64,000 nucleotides of DNA from Micromonospora purpureochromogenes (GCF_900091515.1 NZ_LT607410.1:1178001-1242000), one strand, 5' to 3'. Positions 1 to 9,628 are shown, counted from the stretch's first letter. Program-made: numbers and translations. The notes: generated by a model not told the origin, from the sequence alone.

Positions 1-24
1 CGGACCCGCCCGGCCGCCGAGTAA
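1..24 (+). CDS. C-terminal tail of an upstream gene (partial)
   Basis: The first frame reads seven codons (RTRPAAE) and then TAA at 22-24, immediately before a strong hairpin. This is consistent with the end of a gene that begins outside the window. In other actinobacteria an HTH regulator often precedes the DUF2516 gene, but nothing here identifies the product. Confidence 0.3.
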   Translation, partial: RTRPAAE

Positions 25-39
25 CCGTCGCAAACCGGT

Positions 40-79
40 ACGACCCCGGAACCGTCCTGTGGGACGTTTCCGGGGTCGT
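40..79. terminator. long stem-loop before the DUF2516 gene
   Basis: ACGACCCCGGAA (40-51) pairs perfectly with TTCCGGGGTCGT (68-79). An inner CGTCC/GGACG stem (53-57, 62-66) closes a TGTG loop. It lies just after the TAA at 22-24 and ends six bases before the probable -10 of the next gene. A rho-independent terminator for the upstream gene is the simplest reading, although there is no T-run. Confidence 0.6.
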
Positions 80-97
80 CGGCATATGCTGGCCGGC

Positions 98-412
98 ATG
101 GCCATCGCCGCGCCGATCTTCGTCTTCGATGTCGTCTTCGTGATCGACCGGATCCTGCTCGTGTTCGCGCTGATCGTGCAGGGTGTCGCCCTGGTGCACG
201 CGATCACCCAGCGCGCCGACGCGTTTCCGGCGATCGGCACCCTGCCCAAGGGCGGCTGGATCGCCATCCTGGCGGTCTGTCTGGTGCTCACCCTGCTCGG
301 CTTCGGCGCGCTCAGCATCTTCGGGCTGATCGGCATCGCGGCGGGCCTGATCTACCTGCTCGACGTCCGGGTCGGGCTGCGTGACCTGCACGACGGCAAA
401 GGGTTCTGGTGA
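98..412 (+). CDS. DUF2516 family membrane protein
   Basis: Small integral membrane protein of about 104 residues with two clear hydrophobic segments: roughly residues 4-33, and 50-87, where the second may contain two helices. The family (DUF2516) is confined to Actinobacteria and has no assigned function; the M. tuberculosis equivalent is Rv0476. I chose the ATG at 98 because TATGCT (85-90) sits exactly 7 nt upstream, the leaderless spacing seen at many genes here. An in-frame ATG at 86 is the alternative and has only a weak GGGG upstream. The TGA overlaps the next start as GTGA, so the hydrolase gene is translationally coupled. Confidence 0.75.
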   Translation: MAIAAPIFVFDVVFVIDRILLVFALIVQGVALVHAITQRADAFPAIGTLPKGGWIAILAVCLVLTLLGFGALSIFGLIGIAAGLIYLLDVRVGLRDLHDGKGFW

Positions 413-1296
413 GAGGTTTCCGCTGGCCCCCGCCGCCCGACGGCGGACCCCGCACCTGGGGGCCCGGCCCGGGCGCGCCGCGTACCGGCCGACCGGCCCT
501 GCCCGAGCCGGAGACCGAGCTGGTCACCACGCCGCACGGCGTACGGCTGGAGCGGCTGGTCACCGGCACCGGTGACCCGGCCACCGTCTTCGCGCACGGG
601 CTCGGCAACGGCATCGCCACCACCCGCCCGTTCGGCAGCGCGGTCAACGGCCGCAAGATCTTCTTCCAGTTCCGCGGGCACGGGCGTTCCGACGCGCCGC
701 CCGGCCCGTGGAGCTACCTGGACCTCGCCCGTGACCTGCGGGCCGTCGCCGACCTGGGCGGGGCCACCCGCGCCTTCGGGGCCAGCCTGGGCGCGGGTGC
801 CCTCTGCCGGCTGCTGCTGGAAAGCCCCGACCGCTTCGAGAAGCTGGTCTTCTTCCTACCCGCGGTGCTCGACACCCCGCGCGGCCCGGTCGCCCGGCAA
901 CGGCTGACCGACCTGCTGGACGCGGTGGCCGACGGTGACGCCTCGGCCGTCGCCGACGTCGTCTCGCTGGAGGTGCCGACGGCGGTCCGCAACACCCCGG
1001 CCGGCTGGGCGTACCTGCGGCAGCGGCTCGACCAGCTGCTGCGCGACGGGCTCGCCCCCGGGCTGGCCGACCTGCCGGAGCAGGTCCCGCTGCGGGACGT
1101 CTCCGCACTCGCCGCGGTGACCGCCCCGGCGCTGGTGATCGGCTGTGCCGGCGACGACCTGCACCCGGCGCACGTCGCCGAGGAGCTGGCCGCCGCGCTG
1201 CCGCACGCCACCCTGCACCTCTACGACCGCCCGGGTTTCGCCTGGACCGAACGCGCCGACCTGCGGGAGCGGATCTCGACGTTCCTGAACGGGTAG
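409..1296 (+). CDS. alpha/beta fold hydrolase
   Basis: A 295-residue alpha/beta hydrolase. The oxyanion region AHGLGNG, a FRGHGRSD segment and the nucleophile elbow GASLGAG are present, and a plausible acid lies in IGCAGDDLHP. Near the C-terminus, where the catalytic histidine is normally found, the sequence reads LYDRPGFAWTERADL with no His. The enzyme may therefore be inactive or use another residue. The N-terminus is a 40-residue Pro/Gly-rich stretch. It starts at GTG overlapping the DUF2516 stop by 4 bp, which implies co-expression. Substrate cannot be predicted. Confidence 0.8.
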   Translation: MRGFRWPPPPDGGPRTWGPGPGAPRTGRPALPEPETELVTTPHGVRLERLVTGTGDPATVFAHGLGNGIATTRPFGSAVNGRKIFFQFRGHGRSDAPPGPWSYLDLARDLRAVADLGGATRAFGASLGAGALCRLLLESPDRFEKLVFFLPAVLDTPRGPVARQRLTDLLDAVADGDASAVADVVSLEVPTAVRNTPAGWAYLRQRLDQLLRDGLAPGLADLPEQVPLRDVSALAAVTAPALVIGCAGDDLHPAHVAEELAAALPHATLHLYDRPGFAWTERADLRERISTFLNG

Positions 1297-1307
1297 CGTC
1301 TGCTGTC

Positions 1308-2042
1308 ATGGGCGTCACACACCACGGCCGTACCCACCGTCTCGACCTCGCCGACCCCACCCTGCGGGAGTGGGAGTGCACGGTGCTCGCCGCGGACGAG
1401 CAGGGCATCGTGCTGGACCGGTCGGCGTTCTACCCGGGCGGCGGCGGCCAGCCGCCGGACCACGGCGTGCTGCTCTGGCAGGGCGTGCAGACCCGGATCG
1501 TCGGCACCCGCAAGGGCGACGACCTTTATTTGATTCCCGCCGAGGGCGACCCGGTGCCGCCGGTCGGCACCACGGTCACCGGCGCGGTGGCGGACGAGCG
1601 GCGGACCCGCCTGATGCGCACCCACTCCGGCCTGCACGTGCTCTGCGGCGTCGTGTTCCGCGACTTCGGCGCACTGGTCACCGGCGGCAACATGGAGCCG
1701 GGGGAGGCCAGGATGGACTTCAACCTGCCCGAGGTGCCGCCGGACTTCAAGACCCGGATCGAGGAGCTGGTCAATGCCGAGGTGGCCGCCGACCGGTCGG
1801 TCGCCGTGCGGGTGCTGCCCCGGGCCGAGGCGCTGGCCCTGCCGGACATCATCCGTACCCAGTCCAACCTGATCCCGCCGGACGAGCAGGAGGTCCGGAT
1901 CGTCGACATCGTCGGGCTGGACGTGCAGGCCGACGGCGGCACCCACGTCGCCTCGACCGCCCAGATCGGCAAGGTTCAGGTGGTCAAGGTGGAGAGCAAG
2001 GGCCGCGCCAACCGCCGGGTCCGGGTCAGGTTGGTCGACTGA
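1308..2042 (+). CDS. alanyl-tRNA editing protein (AlaX/AlaRS-editing domain)
   Basis: Stand-alone editing protein of the AlaX class, expected to hydrolyse Ser- or Gly-mischarged tRNA(Ala) in the cytoplasm. Evidence: DRSAFYPGGGGQPPD near the N-terminus (the substrate-entry motif shared with AlaRS and ThrRS editing domains), the zinc motif HSGLH, and the C-terminal GGTHVASTAQIG. In canonical members the residue before GGTH is Cys; here it is Asp (ADGGTH), so one zinc ligand appears replaced. TAGCGT at 1294-1299, which includes the previous gene's stop codon, lies 8 nt before the ATG and suggests a leaderless transcript. Confidence 0.85.
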   Translation: MGVTHHGRTHRLDLADPTLREWECTVLAADEQGIVLDRSAFYPGGGGQPPDHGVLLWQGVQTRIVGTRKGDDLYLIPAEGDPVPPVGTTVTGAVADERRTRLMRTHSGLHVLCGVVFRDFGALVTGGNMEPGEARMDFNLPEVPPDFKTRIEELVNAEVAADRSVAVRVLPRAEALALPDIIRTQSNLIPPDEQEVRIVDIVGLDVQADGGTHVASTAQIGKVQVVKVESKGRANRRVRVRLVD

Positions 2043-2098
2043 GGTCACCGTCACCGAGGTGTCCCCGGCACCGGTGGACCGGTGCCGGGGACGACGGG

Positions 2099-3001
2099 TC
2101 AGACGAGGTCGATCCGTTCCCGCTCGATCGGGTAGCCCGCGCGGGCGAAGATGGCGGCCATCGGGTGGTTGGTCTGGTCCGTGGCGGCCACGATCTCCGC
2201 CGCGCCGCCCTCGACCAGCAGGTGCGTCCCCTCGACCAGCAGGTCGTACGCGTAGCCGTGGCCGCGCTGCTCGGGGACCACGCCGACGAAGCCGATGATC
2301 GGATCGGTGTGGTTGCGGGCCGGCACGATGATGCCGACCAGCTCGCCGCTCGCGGTCCAGGCCAGTCGCCACCAGTCACGCGGGCTCGGCAGCCAGCGCA
2401 GCAGGTCCAGTTCCTCCCGGGCCGCCGCGTCCGGCCCGGAGGTGGCGGTGGTGTGGCGGTTGTGGGCGTCCAGGCTGCCCTCGCCGACGCGGCGGAGGAC
2501 GTCGAGGATCACGGCGTCGTCCGGTTCGGGGCGGAACGTGAGCCGACCCGGCCGGTCGGGCAGCGCACACCCGGTGGTCCAGCGGTACCGGTACCGCTCG
2601 ACCAGCACCGACATGCCGGCGGCCGTGGCGGCGTCGATCCGCGCCTGCGCCTGCGCCCGCACGGCGGGATCGTCGCGCCAGCCGGGTGGCAGCGAGAGCG
2701 AGTACTCCGCCCGCAGCGGTGCGGTCCGGAGCAGCTCCACCGCCGCGTCGGGGTCGGTGAAGTCGAGCCAGTCGAGAGCCAGCGGCTGGTCGTCGTCCGG
2801 CCCACCCCACCAGGCCGCGCGGGCCACGACGACGTCGTCGCGCAGGGCGACCCAGGTCCATTCGGGACGGTACTGGCCGGCTGCGGCCATGTCGAGGTAG
2901 CGCTCGCCGAACGCGGCACGGCCGACGAGAGCGGGGTCGGGCAGGGAGTCGAAGAATTTTTCCTCGCCCGCGGTGATCGGGCGGATGACCAGGTCGGTCA
3001 T
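2099..3001 (-). CDS. GNAT family N-acetyltransferase
   Basis: A 300-residue protein whose C-terminal third is a GNAT fold: VGVVPEQRGHGYAYDLL is motif A with the acetyl-CoA pyrophosphate-binding Q/RxxGxG, followed by TNHPMAAIFARAGY (motif B). The N-terminal 190 residues resemble a second, degenerate GNAT domain, as in bidomain actinobacterial acetyltransferases. The acceptor is unknown. The ATG at 3001 is preceded by GGAAGGATCCC. A good small ORF (3034-3090) lies 32 bp upstream and may be a leader. Confidence 0.8.
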   Translation of the reverse strand: MTDLVIRPITAGEEKFFDSLPDPALVGRAAFGERYLDMAAAGQYRPEWTWVALRDDVVVARAAWWGGPDDDQPLALDWLDFTDPDAAVELLRTAPLRAEYSLSLPPGWRDDPAVRAQAQARIDAATAAGMSVLVERYRYRWTTGCALPDRPGRLTFRPEPDDAVILDVLRRVGEGSLDAHNRHTTATSGPDAAAREELDLLRWLPSPRDWWRLAWTASGELVGIIVPARNHTDPIIGFVGVVPEQRGHGYAYDLLVEGTHLLVEGGAAEIVAATDQTNHPMAAIFARAGYPIERERIDLV

Positions 3002-3033
3002 GGGATCCTTCCGGGTGGTGACGTGCTCCCGGT

Positions 3034-3090
3034 TCAGGACCTCGGCGTCCTCGCCGTCGGGTGGGAGCACATGGCAGTCGTGGTGGACAT
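3034..3090 (-). CDS. possible 18-residue leader peptide upstream of the acetyltransferase
   Basis: An ATG with an excellent ribosome site (GGGAGGTGAGCGC) opens an 18-codon frame, MSTTTAMCSHPTARTPRS, ending TGA 32 bp before the acetyltransferase start. It has one Cys, one His, four Thr and no match I recognise. A TAAGCT hexamer lies upstream at 3131-3136. It could be a regulatory uORF or a genuine small protein. The strength of its ribosome site compared with the gene it precedes is the main argument that it is translated. Confidence 0.4.
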   Translation of the reverse strand: MSTTTAMCSHPTARTPRS

Positions 3091-3197
3091 CGCGCTCACC
3101 TCCCTTTCGCTGATCGAGGACGCGGACGGCAGCTTAGCAGCGGGGCCGGCGCCCGGCCGAGCGGTTTTCGCCCGGGCAGCGAAGGGCCAGTGAGCGC

Positions 3198-3887
3198 TCA
3201 GCCGGCCGGCGGCAGGTGGGCGGCGCGCACGTCGAGCAGCCAACCCTCCACCGTCGCCTCGTCGGGCCGCTCCGGCAGCGGCGTACGGATCGTGTCGAAG
3301 TCCCGCTGCGCCGCGGCGACCAGCGCCTCCGCCTCGTCCAGCGCGCCGCCGGCCACCCGCTCGCCGAAGGCCCGGAACCACTCCGGGTCGGCGAGCCGGA
3401 TCTCCAGCACGCCGGTCGCGTAGAGCACCCGGCCCTGGTGCAGCAGCCGGGCCAGGTGCCGGGCGTGCTTGGCCGAGCGCCGCCGCCCGCCGAGGGACGA
3501 GTCGCGGGTGGTGAGCTTGCGGAACTGCTGCGTGGCGTACCCGAGGTAGGCGTCGCGGACCCGGGGCGCGCTGAGGAACGCCGACCGGATCGCGATCAGC
3601 CGCTCGCCGAACTCCGTCCGGGTCTCGTAGCAGTCGCCGGGCAGCCACATCAGCTCGGTGGCGGTCGGGTTGCCGCTCAGCGCCAGCTTCGCGTACTTGC
3701 CGGCCTCGTGCAGGGTGACGTCCGGGTCGGTGGTGACCACCGACTCCCGGGGCGGGTGCAGGCCGTGGAAGGCCACCGTGGGCGCGGCGAAGACCCCGAT
3801 CCGGTCGGTGTCCGAGCCGGGCCCGGCCAGCCCGTACGCGACCGAGCCGACGATCCCGGAGAGCAGCAGGTGCATGCCGGTGAGCAT
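3198..3887 (-). CDS. nucleotidyltransferase of the RlaP/YcgL-like family
   Basis: A protein of about 229 residues that opens with a DNA-polymerase-beta-type nucleotidyltransferase motif, SGIVGSVAYGLAGPGSDTDRIGVF: the GS..Y..  pattern followed by the metal-binding D-x-D. The family (PF10127) has been linked to RNA repair, but the physiological substrate is not established. The ATG at 3887 has GGACGGGGTGG upstream. GTG at 3899 and ATG at 3875 are in-frame alternatives, and the conserved domain starts just after all three. It is divergent from the SDR at 3954 with about 65 bp between. Confidence 0.7.
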   Translation of the reverse strand: MLTGMHLLLSGIVGSVAYGLAGPGSDTDRIGVFAAPTVAFHGLHPPRESVVTTDPDVTLHEAGKYAKLALSGNPTATELMWLPGDCYETRTEFGERLIAIRSAFLSAPRVRDAYLGYATQQFRKLTTRDSSLGGRRRSAKHARHLARLLHQGRVLYATGVLEIRLADPEWFRAFGERVAGGALDEAEALVAAAQRDFDTIRTPLPERPDEATVEGWLLDVRAAHLPPAG

Positions 3888-3953
3888 GACCCACGCCACC
3901 CCGTCCGCGAAACCGGACTTCGGCTGTCAGGTATCGGTGCCAGGCTCCACGGC

Positions 3954-4871
3954 ATGACGACGACACCGCTGACAGGGAAGGTCGCGCTGGTCGCCGGGGC
4001 GACCCGGGGCGCCGGCCGGCAGATCGCCATCCAGCTCGGCGCGGCCGGGGCGACCGTCTACGCCACCGGCCGCAGCAGCCGCGCCGGCCGCTCGGAGATG
4101 GACCGGCCGGAGACCATCGAGGAGACCGCCGAGCTGGTCACCGCCGCCGGCGGCACCGGCATCGGGGTACGGGTCGACCACCTGGTGCCCGAGCAGGTCC
4201 GCGACCTGGTCGCCCGGATCGACGCCGAGCAGGGCCGGCTCGACGTGCTGGTCAACGACATCTGGGGCAGCGACCCGCTGATCACCTGGGAGAAGCCGGT
4301 CTGGGAGCAGCCGCTGGAGGCCGGTTTCCGCACGCTGCGGCTGGCGGTGGACACCCACATCATCACCAGCCACTACGCGCTGCCGCTGCTGATCCGCCGC
4401 CCGGCCGGCCTGGTGGTGGAGATCGGTGACGGCACCAAGGAGTACAACGACGCGAACTACCGGCTCTCGGTCTTCTACGACCTGGCCAAGGTCTCGGTCA
4501 ACCGGCTCGCCTTCACCCAGGCCCACGAGCTGGAGCCGCACGGCTGCACGGCAGTCGCGCTCACCCCCGGCTGGCTGCGCTCCGAGGCGATGCTGGAGCA
4601 CTTCGGCGTCACCGAGGCCACCTGGCGCGACGGCGCGGCCAAGGACCCGCACTTCGTCATGTCGGAGACGCCGGCCTTCGTCGGGCGCGCGGTGGCCGCC
4701 GTCGCCGCCGACCCGGAGCGGGCCCGCTGGAACGGCAGGTCCGTGGACAGCGGCGGGCTGGCCCAGGTGTACGGCTTCACCGACCTCGACGGCACCCGGC
4801 CGCACTGGGCGCGCTACTACGACGAGGTGGTGGCGGCGGGCAAGCCGGCCGACGACACCGGCTACCGCTGA
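3954..4871 (+). CDS. SDR family oxidoreductase
   Basis: Classical short-chain dehydrogenase of 305 residues: GATRGAGR is the TGxxxGxG cofactor motif, LVNDIWG the NNAG equivalent, and FYDLAKVS supplies the catalytic YxxxK. The C-terminal 60 residues extend past the usual SDR length. CAGGCT lies 7 nt before the ATG, a near match to the leaderless -10 pattern. The gene overlaps the converging WYL regulator by 10 bp at its 3' end. Substrate unknown. Confidence 0.85.
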   Translation: MTTTPLTGKVALVAGATRGAGRQIAIQLGAAGATVYATGRSSRAGRSEMDRPETIEETAELVTAAGGTGIGVRVDHLVPEQVRDLVARIDAEQGRLDVLVNDIWGSDPLITWEKPVWEQPLEAGFRTLRLAVDTHIITSHYALPLLIRRPAGLVVEIGDGTKEYNDANYRLSVFYDLAKVSVNRLAFTQAHELEPHGCTAVALTPGWLRSEAMLEHFGVTEATWRDGAAKDPHFVMSETPAFVGRAVAAVAADPERARWNGRSVDSGGLAQVYGFTDLDGTRPHWARYYDEVVAAGKPADDTGYR

Positions 4872-5887
4872 CCGACACCGTCCGACGCGCCGGCCTCCGG
4901 GTCACCCGCCGCCGGCGCGTCGGCGTACAGCGCGGCCGACCGGCGCGCCGCCGCGGCGAAGCGGGCCCGCAGCTCCGGCGGGTCGAGCACCTCCACCTCC
5001 GGCCCGAGCCCCAGCAGCACGTCGTACGCCACCTCGACGGACTCGACGGGCAGCCGGGTGACCCGCCACCCCTGCCCGTCCGGCTCGCCCGCGGCGGCCG
5101 TCGCCTCCTCGTACGCGAAGGGCGCCTCCGCCACCCAGCGCAGCGCGCGCAGGCCGGCGGGGCTCAACCGGACGGTGATCTCGTCGCGGAGCATGCCGCG
5201 CAGGAACGCCTCCGCCTGCTCCCGCCAGTGGCCGCCCAGGTCGAAGCCCTCGTCCCGGGCGAAGGTCTCCTCGCCCGCCTGGACGGCGACCACCCGGTCC
5301 ACCCGGTAGGTGCGCATGGCGTCGCGGACCCGGGCGACCAGGTACCAGACCCCGCTCTTGAGCACCAGCCCGTACGGCTCGACCCGCCGGCCGACCTCGC
5401 GGTCGCCGCGCCGGTAGCGCAGCTCGACCACCCGGTCCCGCCAGACCGCCCGGGCCAGCTCGGCCAGCCACGGTGGCGGCGCGGACTCCCGGAACCAGCC
5501 CGGCACGTCCAGGTGGAACCGCTGCCCGGCGCGGGCGGGGGCGTCCCGCAGGCTCGGCGGCAGCGCGGCGAGCACCTTCAGCTCGGCGGCCGCCACCGCG
5601 TCCGCCAGCCCCATCTCGCCGGCCGGTCCGGGCAGGCCGGAGAGGAAGAGCGCCTCCGCCTCGTCCCGGGTCAGGCCGGTCAGCCGGGTCCGGTAGCCGC
5701 CGAGGAGGCGGTAGCCGCCGGCCCGGCCGCGGTCGGCGTAGACCGGCACCCCGGCGGCGGAGAGCGCCAACACGTCCCGGTAGACCGTCCGCTCGGACAC
5801 CTCCAGCTCGCGGGCCAGTTCGGCGGCGGTCATCGTCTCCCGGGACTGCAACAGCAGCACCAGGGAGATCAGCCGGGACGCGCGCAC
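4862..5887 (-). CDS. helix-turn-helix WYL-domain transcriptional regulator
   Basis: A 341-residue YafY/DeoR-like regulator. The N-terminal winged helix contains AAELARELEVSERTVYRDVLALSAAGVPV. The WYL domain (about residues 150-215) contains VVELRYRRGDREVGRRVEPYGLVLKSGVWYLV, followed by the C-terminal WCX region. WYL regulators generally bind a nucleotide or nucleic-acid ligand; the target here is unknown. It starts at GTG 5887 and runs convergently into the SDR stop, sharing 10 bp with it. Confidence 0.85.
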   Translation of the reverse strand: MRASRLISLVLLLQSRETMTAAELARELEVSERTVYRDVLALSAAGVPVYADRGRAGGYRLLGGYRTRLTGLTRDEAEALFLSGLPGPAGEMGLADAVAAAELKVLAALPPSLRDAPARAGQRFHLDVPGWFRESAPPPWLAELARAVWRDRVVELRYRRGDREVGRRVEPYGLVLKSGVWYLVARVRDAMRTYRVDRVVAVQAGEETFARDEGFDLGGHWREQAEAFLRGMLRDEITVRLSPAGLRALRWVAEAPFAYEEATAAAGEPDGQGWRVTRLPVESVEVAYDVLLGLGPEVEVLDPPELRARFAAAARRSAALYADAPAAGDPEAGASDGVGQR

Positions 5888-5941
5888 CCGACCATCCTGC
5901 CCGGCCCCGGGGCGTGCCGGTGAGCACTAGGCTCTCCGCTC

Positions 5942-6733
5942 GTGAACGCACCCAGCATCGCCGCGCCGGTCACCGGCGCCGTCGGTCGGTTCTTCGCCGG
6001 CGTCGGGCTGCTCCTGCGCGGCCTCGGCCTCTACGTCCGCAGCCCCGGGCTGATGCTGCTCGGCATCGTGCCGGCGCTGATCTCCGGTGCGGTCTTCCTG
6101 TCCGCCTTCGCCGCCCTGGTGTACTTCGTGGACGACCTGGCCGCGCTGGTCACCCCGTTCGCCGACGACTGGTCGACCACCGCCCGCAGCCTGGTCCGGG
6201 TGATCGCCGGGTTGGCCTTCCTCGGGCTGGGCGGGCTGGTGGCGGTGGTCAGCTTCACCGCGGTCACCCTGGTCATCGGTGACCCGTTCTACGAGAAGAT
6301 CTCCGAGCGGGTGGAGGAGCGCCTCGGTGGCACCCCGGGTGCGGTGGAGGTGCCGTTCTGGGCCTCGCTGCGGCGCAGCCTCGTCGACTCGCTGCGGCTG
6401 GTCGGGCTCTCGGTGCTGTTCGGCATCCCGCTCTTCGCCGCCGGGTTCATCCCGGTGGTCGGCCAGACGGTGGTGCCGGTGATCGGGGCGGCGGTGGGTG
6501 GCTGGCTGCTCGCCGTCGAGCTGGTGGGGGCGCCGTTCTCCCGGCGCGGGCTACGGCTGCCCGACCGCCGGTCGATCCTGAAGGCGGACCGGCCCACCAC
6601 GCTCGGCTTCGGCGTGGCGGTCTTCCTCTGCTTCCTGATCCCGCTCGGCGCGGTGCTGGTCATGCCGGCCGCCGTCGCCGGGGCCACCCTGCTCACCCGC
6701 CGGTCGCTCGGTCAACCCGTCGTGGAGAGCTGA
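5942..6733 (+). CDS. EI24 domain-containing membrane protein (CysZ-like)
   Basis: A 263-residue polytopic membrane protein of the EI24 family (PF07264), which includes the sulfate transporter CysZ. Hydrophobic segments fall near residues 15-50, 70-105, 150-200 and 225-250. The conserved IGDPFYEKISERVEE segment after the second hydrophobic block is typical. A role in sulfate uptake is possible but not shown by context. TAGGCT (5928-5933) is 8 nt before the GTG start, so a leaderless mRNA is likely. A terminator hairpin follows at 6927. Confidence 0.8.
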   Translation: MNAPSIAAPVTGAVGRFFAGVGLLLRGLGLYVRSPGLMLLGIVPALISGAVFLSAFAALVYFVDDLAALVTPFADDWSTTARSLVRVIAGLAFLGLGGLVAVVSFTAVTLVIGDPFYEKISERVEERLGGTPGAVEVPFWASLRRSLVDSLRLVGLSVLFGIPLFAAGFIPVVGQTVVPVIGAAVGGWLLAVELVGAPFSRRGLRLPDRRSILKADRPTTLGFGVAVFLCFLIPLGAVLVMPAAVAGATLLTRRSLGQPVVES

Positions 6734-6926
6734 CCCGGAGATCACCAGGCCGGCATAGGCACGACCCCCTGAGTCCGATATCCGGTGTCCGAGCCTGCCC
6801 ACCGAACCACTCCGCGACGACCGGTGCGGCGGGTCTGTCGCCGAACCCGGGCGTCATCCGGCGCGCCGCCCTCAGGAGATCGTCGCCGTGAGTAACCAGG
6901 GCGACTCTCACGGAACGTGACGGACC

Positions 6927-6954
6927 GCGGGGGAGCTACAACTGCCTCCCCCGC
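6927..6954 (+). terminator. rho-independent-like terminator after the EI24 gene
   Basis: GCGGGGGAG (6927-6935) pairs perfectly with CTCCCCCGC (6946-6954) around a 10-nt loop. GCTTTGCTCT follows. Its 3' arm abuts and partly competes with the inverted repeat at 6954-7080. Confidence 0.6.
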
Positions 6955-7080
6955 GCTTTGCTCTGCTGCTGCGGACGCAACACGCTTCCGAGCAGGCGTT
7001 TTCTCATGCCACGGGCGGCGACGGGTAACGGTGGTTGTGACTCAGAGTTGCTGTTGCCTGGGCGACAGCAGAGCAAAGCG
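6954..7080. ncRNA. candidate rod-like structured RNA (15-bp terminal inverted repeat)
   Basis: In the 485-bp gene-free stretch 6734-7218, CGCTTTGCTCTGCTG (6954-6968) is perfectly complementary to CAGCAGAGCAAAGCG (7066-7080). Inside this stem come a symmetrical 8-nt/8-nt internal loop and then a second helix, GCAACA/TGTTGC (6977-6982, 7052-7057). The element lies downstream of both flanking genes, so it is a 3'-UTR element or an independent RNA. No convincing promoter was seen on either strand. The rest of 6734-6926 and 7081-7218 shows nothing recognisable. Confidence 0.3.
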
Positions 7081-7218
7081 GGAGAGGAGGGTGTCGGCCG
7101 GCGGCCTGCCGTCACTCACCGCAAGGGAGGGGTGGACGACCGTCCCGCCTGGCAGGTGGTGCGAGACGATTTCCGCGAGGGCTCGACGGCGATCCGGCCC
7201 CGGCGGGGGGCTCGACGG

Positions 7219-8226
7219 TCAGGCGGAGTCGCGCACCACCAGCTCGGTCGGGAGGATCACCGACTCCTCGATCGCCTCGCCCGCGGCGAGCCGCAGCAAC
7301 TGTCGGGTCATCTCCCGGCCCAGCTCCACGATCTCCCAGCGCACCGTGGTCAGCGGCGGCTCGGTGTAGGCCGCCGTCTCGATGTCGTCGAAGCCGATCA
7401 CCGCGACGTCGTCCGGCACCCGCCGTCCGGCCTCGCGCAGGGTTCGCAGGGCGGCGTGCGCCATCAGGTCGCTGGCGGCGAAGACCGCGTCCAGGTCGGG
7501 ATGCGCGGTGAGCAGCTGGTGCATGGCCGCCGCCCCGGACTCCCGGGTGAAGTCGCCGTACGCGACCAGCTCCGCCAGCCCGGCGGCGGTGACCGTCTGG
7601 CGGTAGCCGGTGAGCCGCTCGATGCCCGCGATCATGTCCTGCGGGCCGGCGATGCAGGCGATCCGGCGGCGACCGTTCTCGATCAGGTGCCGCACCGCCC
7701 GGGTCACCCCGCCGACGTTGTCGACATCGACGTACGGCACCCGCGCGCCGTCGAGCGGGCGGCCGGCGCAGACCACCGGGATGCCGAGCCGGGCCAGGGT
7801 GCCGGGCAGCGGGTCGGCCCCGTGCAGCGAGGCGAAGAGCACCCCGTCGACGTGCCGGCCGGTGGTGTACCGCTCGACCCGTTCATGGCCGGCCGCCGAC
7901 CCGGCGAGCATCAGCACCAGCTGCTTGTCGGCCGCCTCCAGCTCCTGGGCCGCCCCCCGGATGATCCCCGGGAACACCTGGTCGTCGGAGAAGACCCGGG
8001 TGGCCTCCTCGGGCATGACCAGGGCGACCGAGTCGGTCCGCTGGGTGACCAGGCTGCGGGCGGCCAGGTTCGGCACGTACCCCAGCTCGGCCACCGCCCG
8101 GCGGACCGCCTCCCGGATCGGCTCGGCCACCGTGGTGGAGCCGTTGACCACCCGGGACACGGTCGCCCGGGACACCCCGGCCCGGCGGGCGACCGCCTCC
8201 AGGGTCGGTCGCTGCGCGGTCGTCAT
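7219..8226 (-). CDS. cebR: LacI family regulator, CebR-like
   Basis: A 335-residue LacI/GalR repressor. The N-terminal HTH reads TLEAVARRAGVSRATVSRVVNGSTTV with the hinge following, and the periplasmic-binding-protein-like ligand domain covers about residues 60-330 (DGVLFASLHG, DAVFAASDLMA, VIGFDDIETA). As last gene of the uptake operon it probably represses the operon promoter through the two GAGAGCGCTCTC sites at 12982 and 13028, as CebR does in Streptomyces with beta-glucosides as inducers. The ATG at 8226 was preferred over GTG 8241 because the HTH starts directly after it. Confidence 0.8.
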   Translation of the reverse strand: MTTAQRPTLEAVARRAGVSRATVSRVVNGSTTVAEPIREAVRRAVAELGYVPNLAARSLVTQRTDSVALVMPEEATRVFSDDQVFPGIIRGAAQELEAADKQLVLMLAGSAAGHERVERYTTGRHVDGVLFASLHGADPLPGTLARLGIPVVCAGRPLDGARVPYVDVDNVGGVTRAVRHLIENGRRRIACIAGPQDMIAGIERLTGYRQTVTAAGLAELVAYGDFTRESGAAAMHQLLTAHPDLDAVFAASDLMAHAALRTLREAGRRVPDDVAVIGFDDIETAAYTEPPLTTVRWEIVELGREMTRQLLRLAAGEAIEESVILPTELVVRDSA

Positions 8227-8245
8227 CCCCGTCACCACCACCTCG

Positions 8246-9628
<1,383 letters not shown>

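Noticed and set aside
7015..7050. Sigma-BldN-like motif GGTAAC ... AGTTGC near the rod-like element
   Set aside because: Both hexamers deviate from the motif and no transcript direction supports it.
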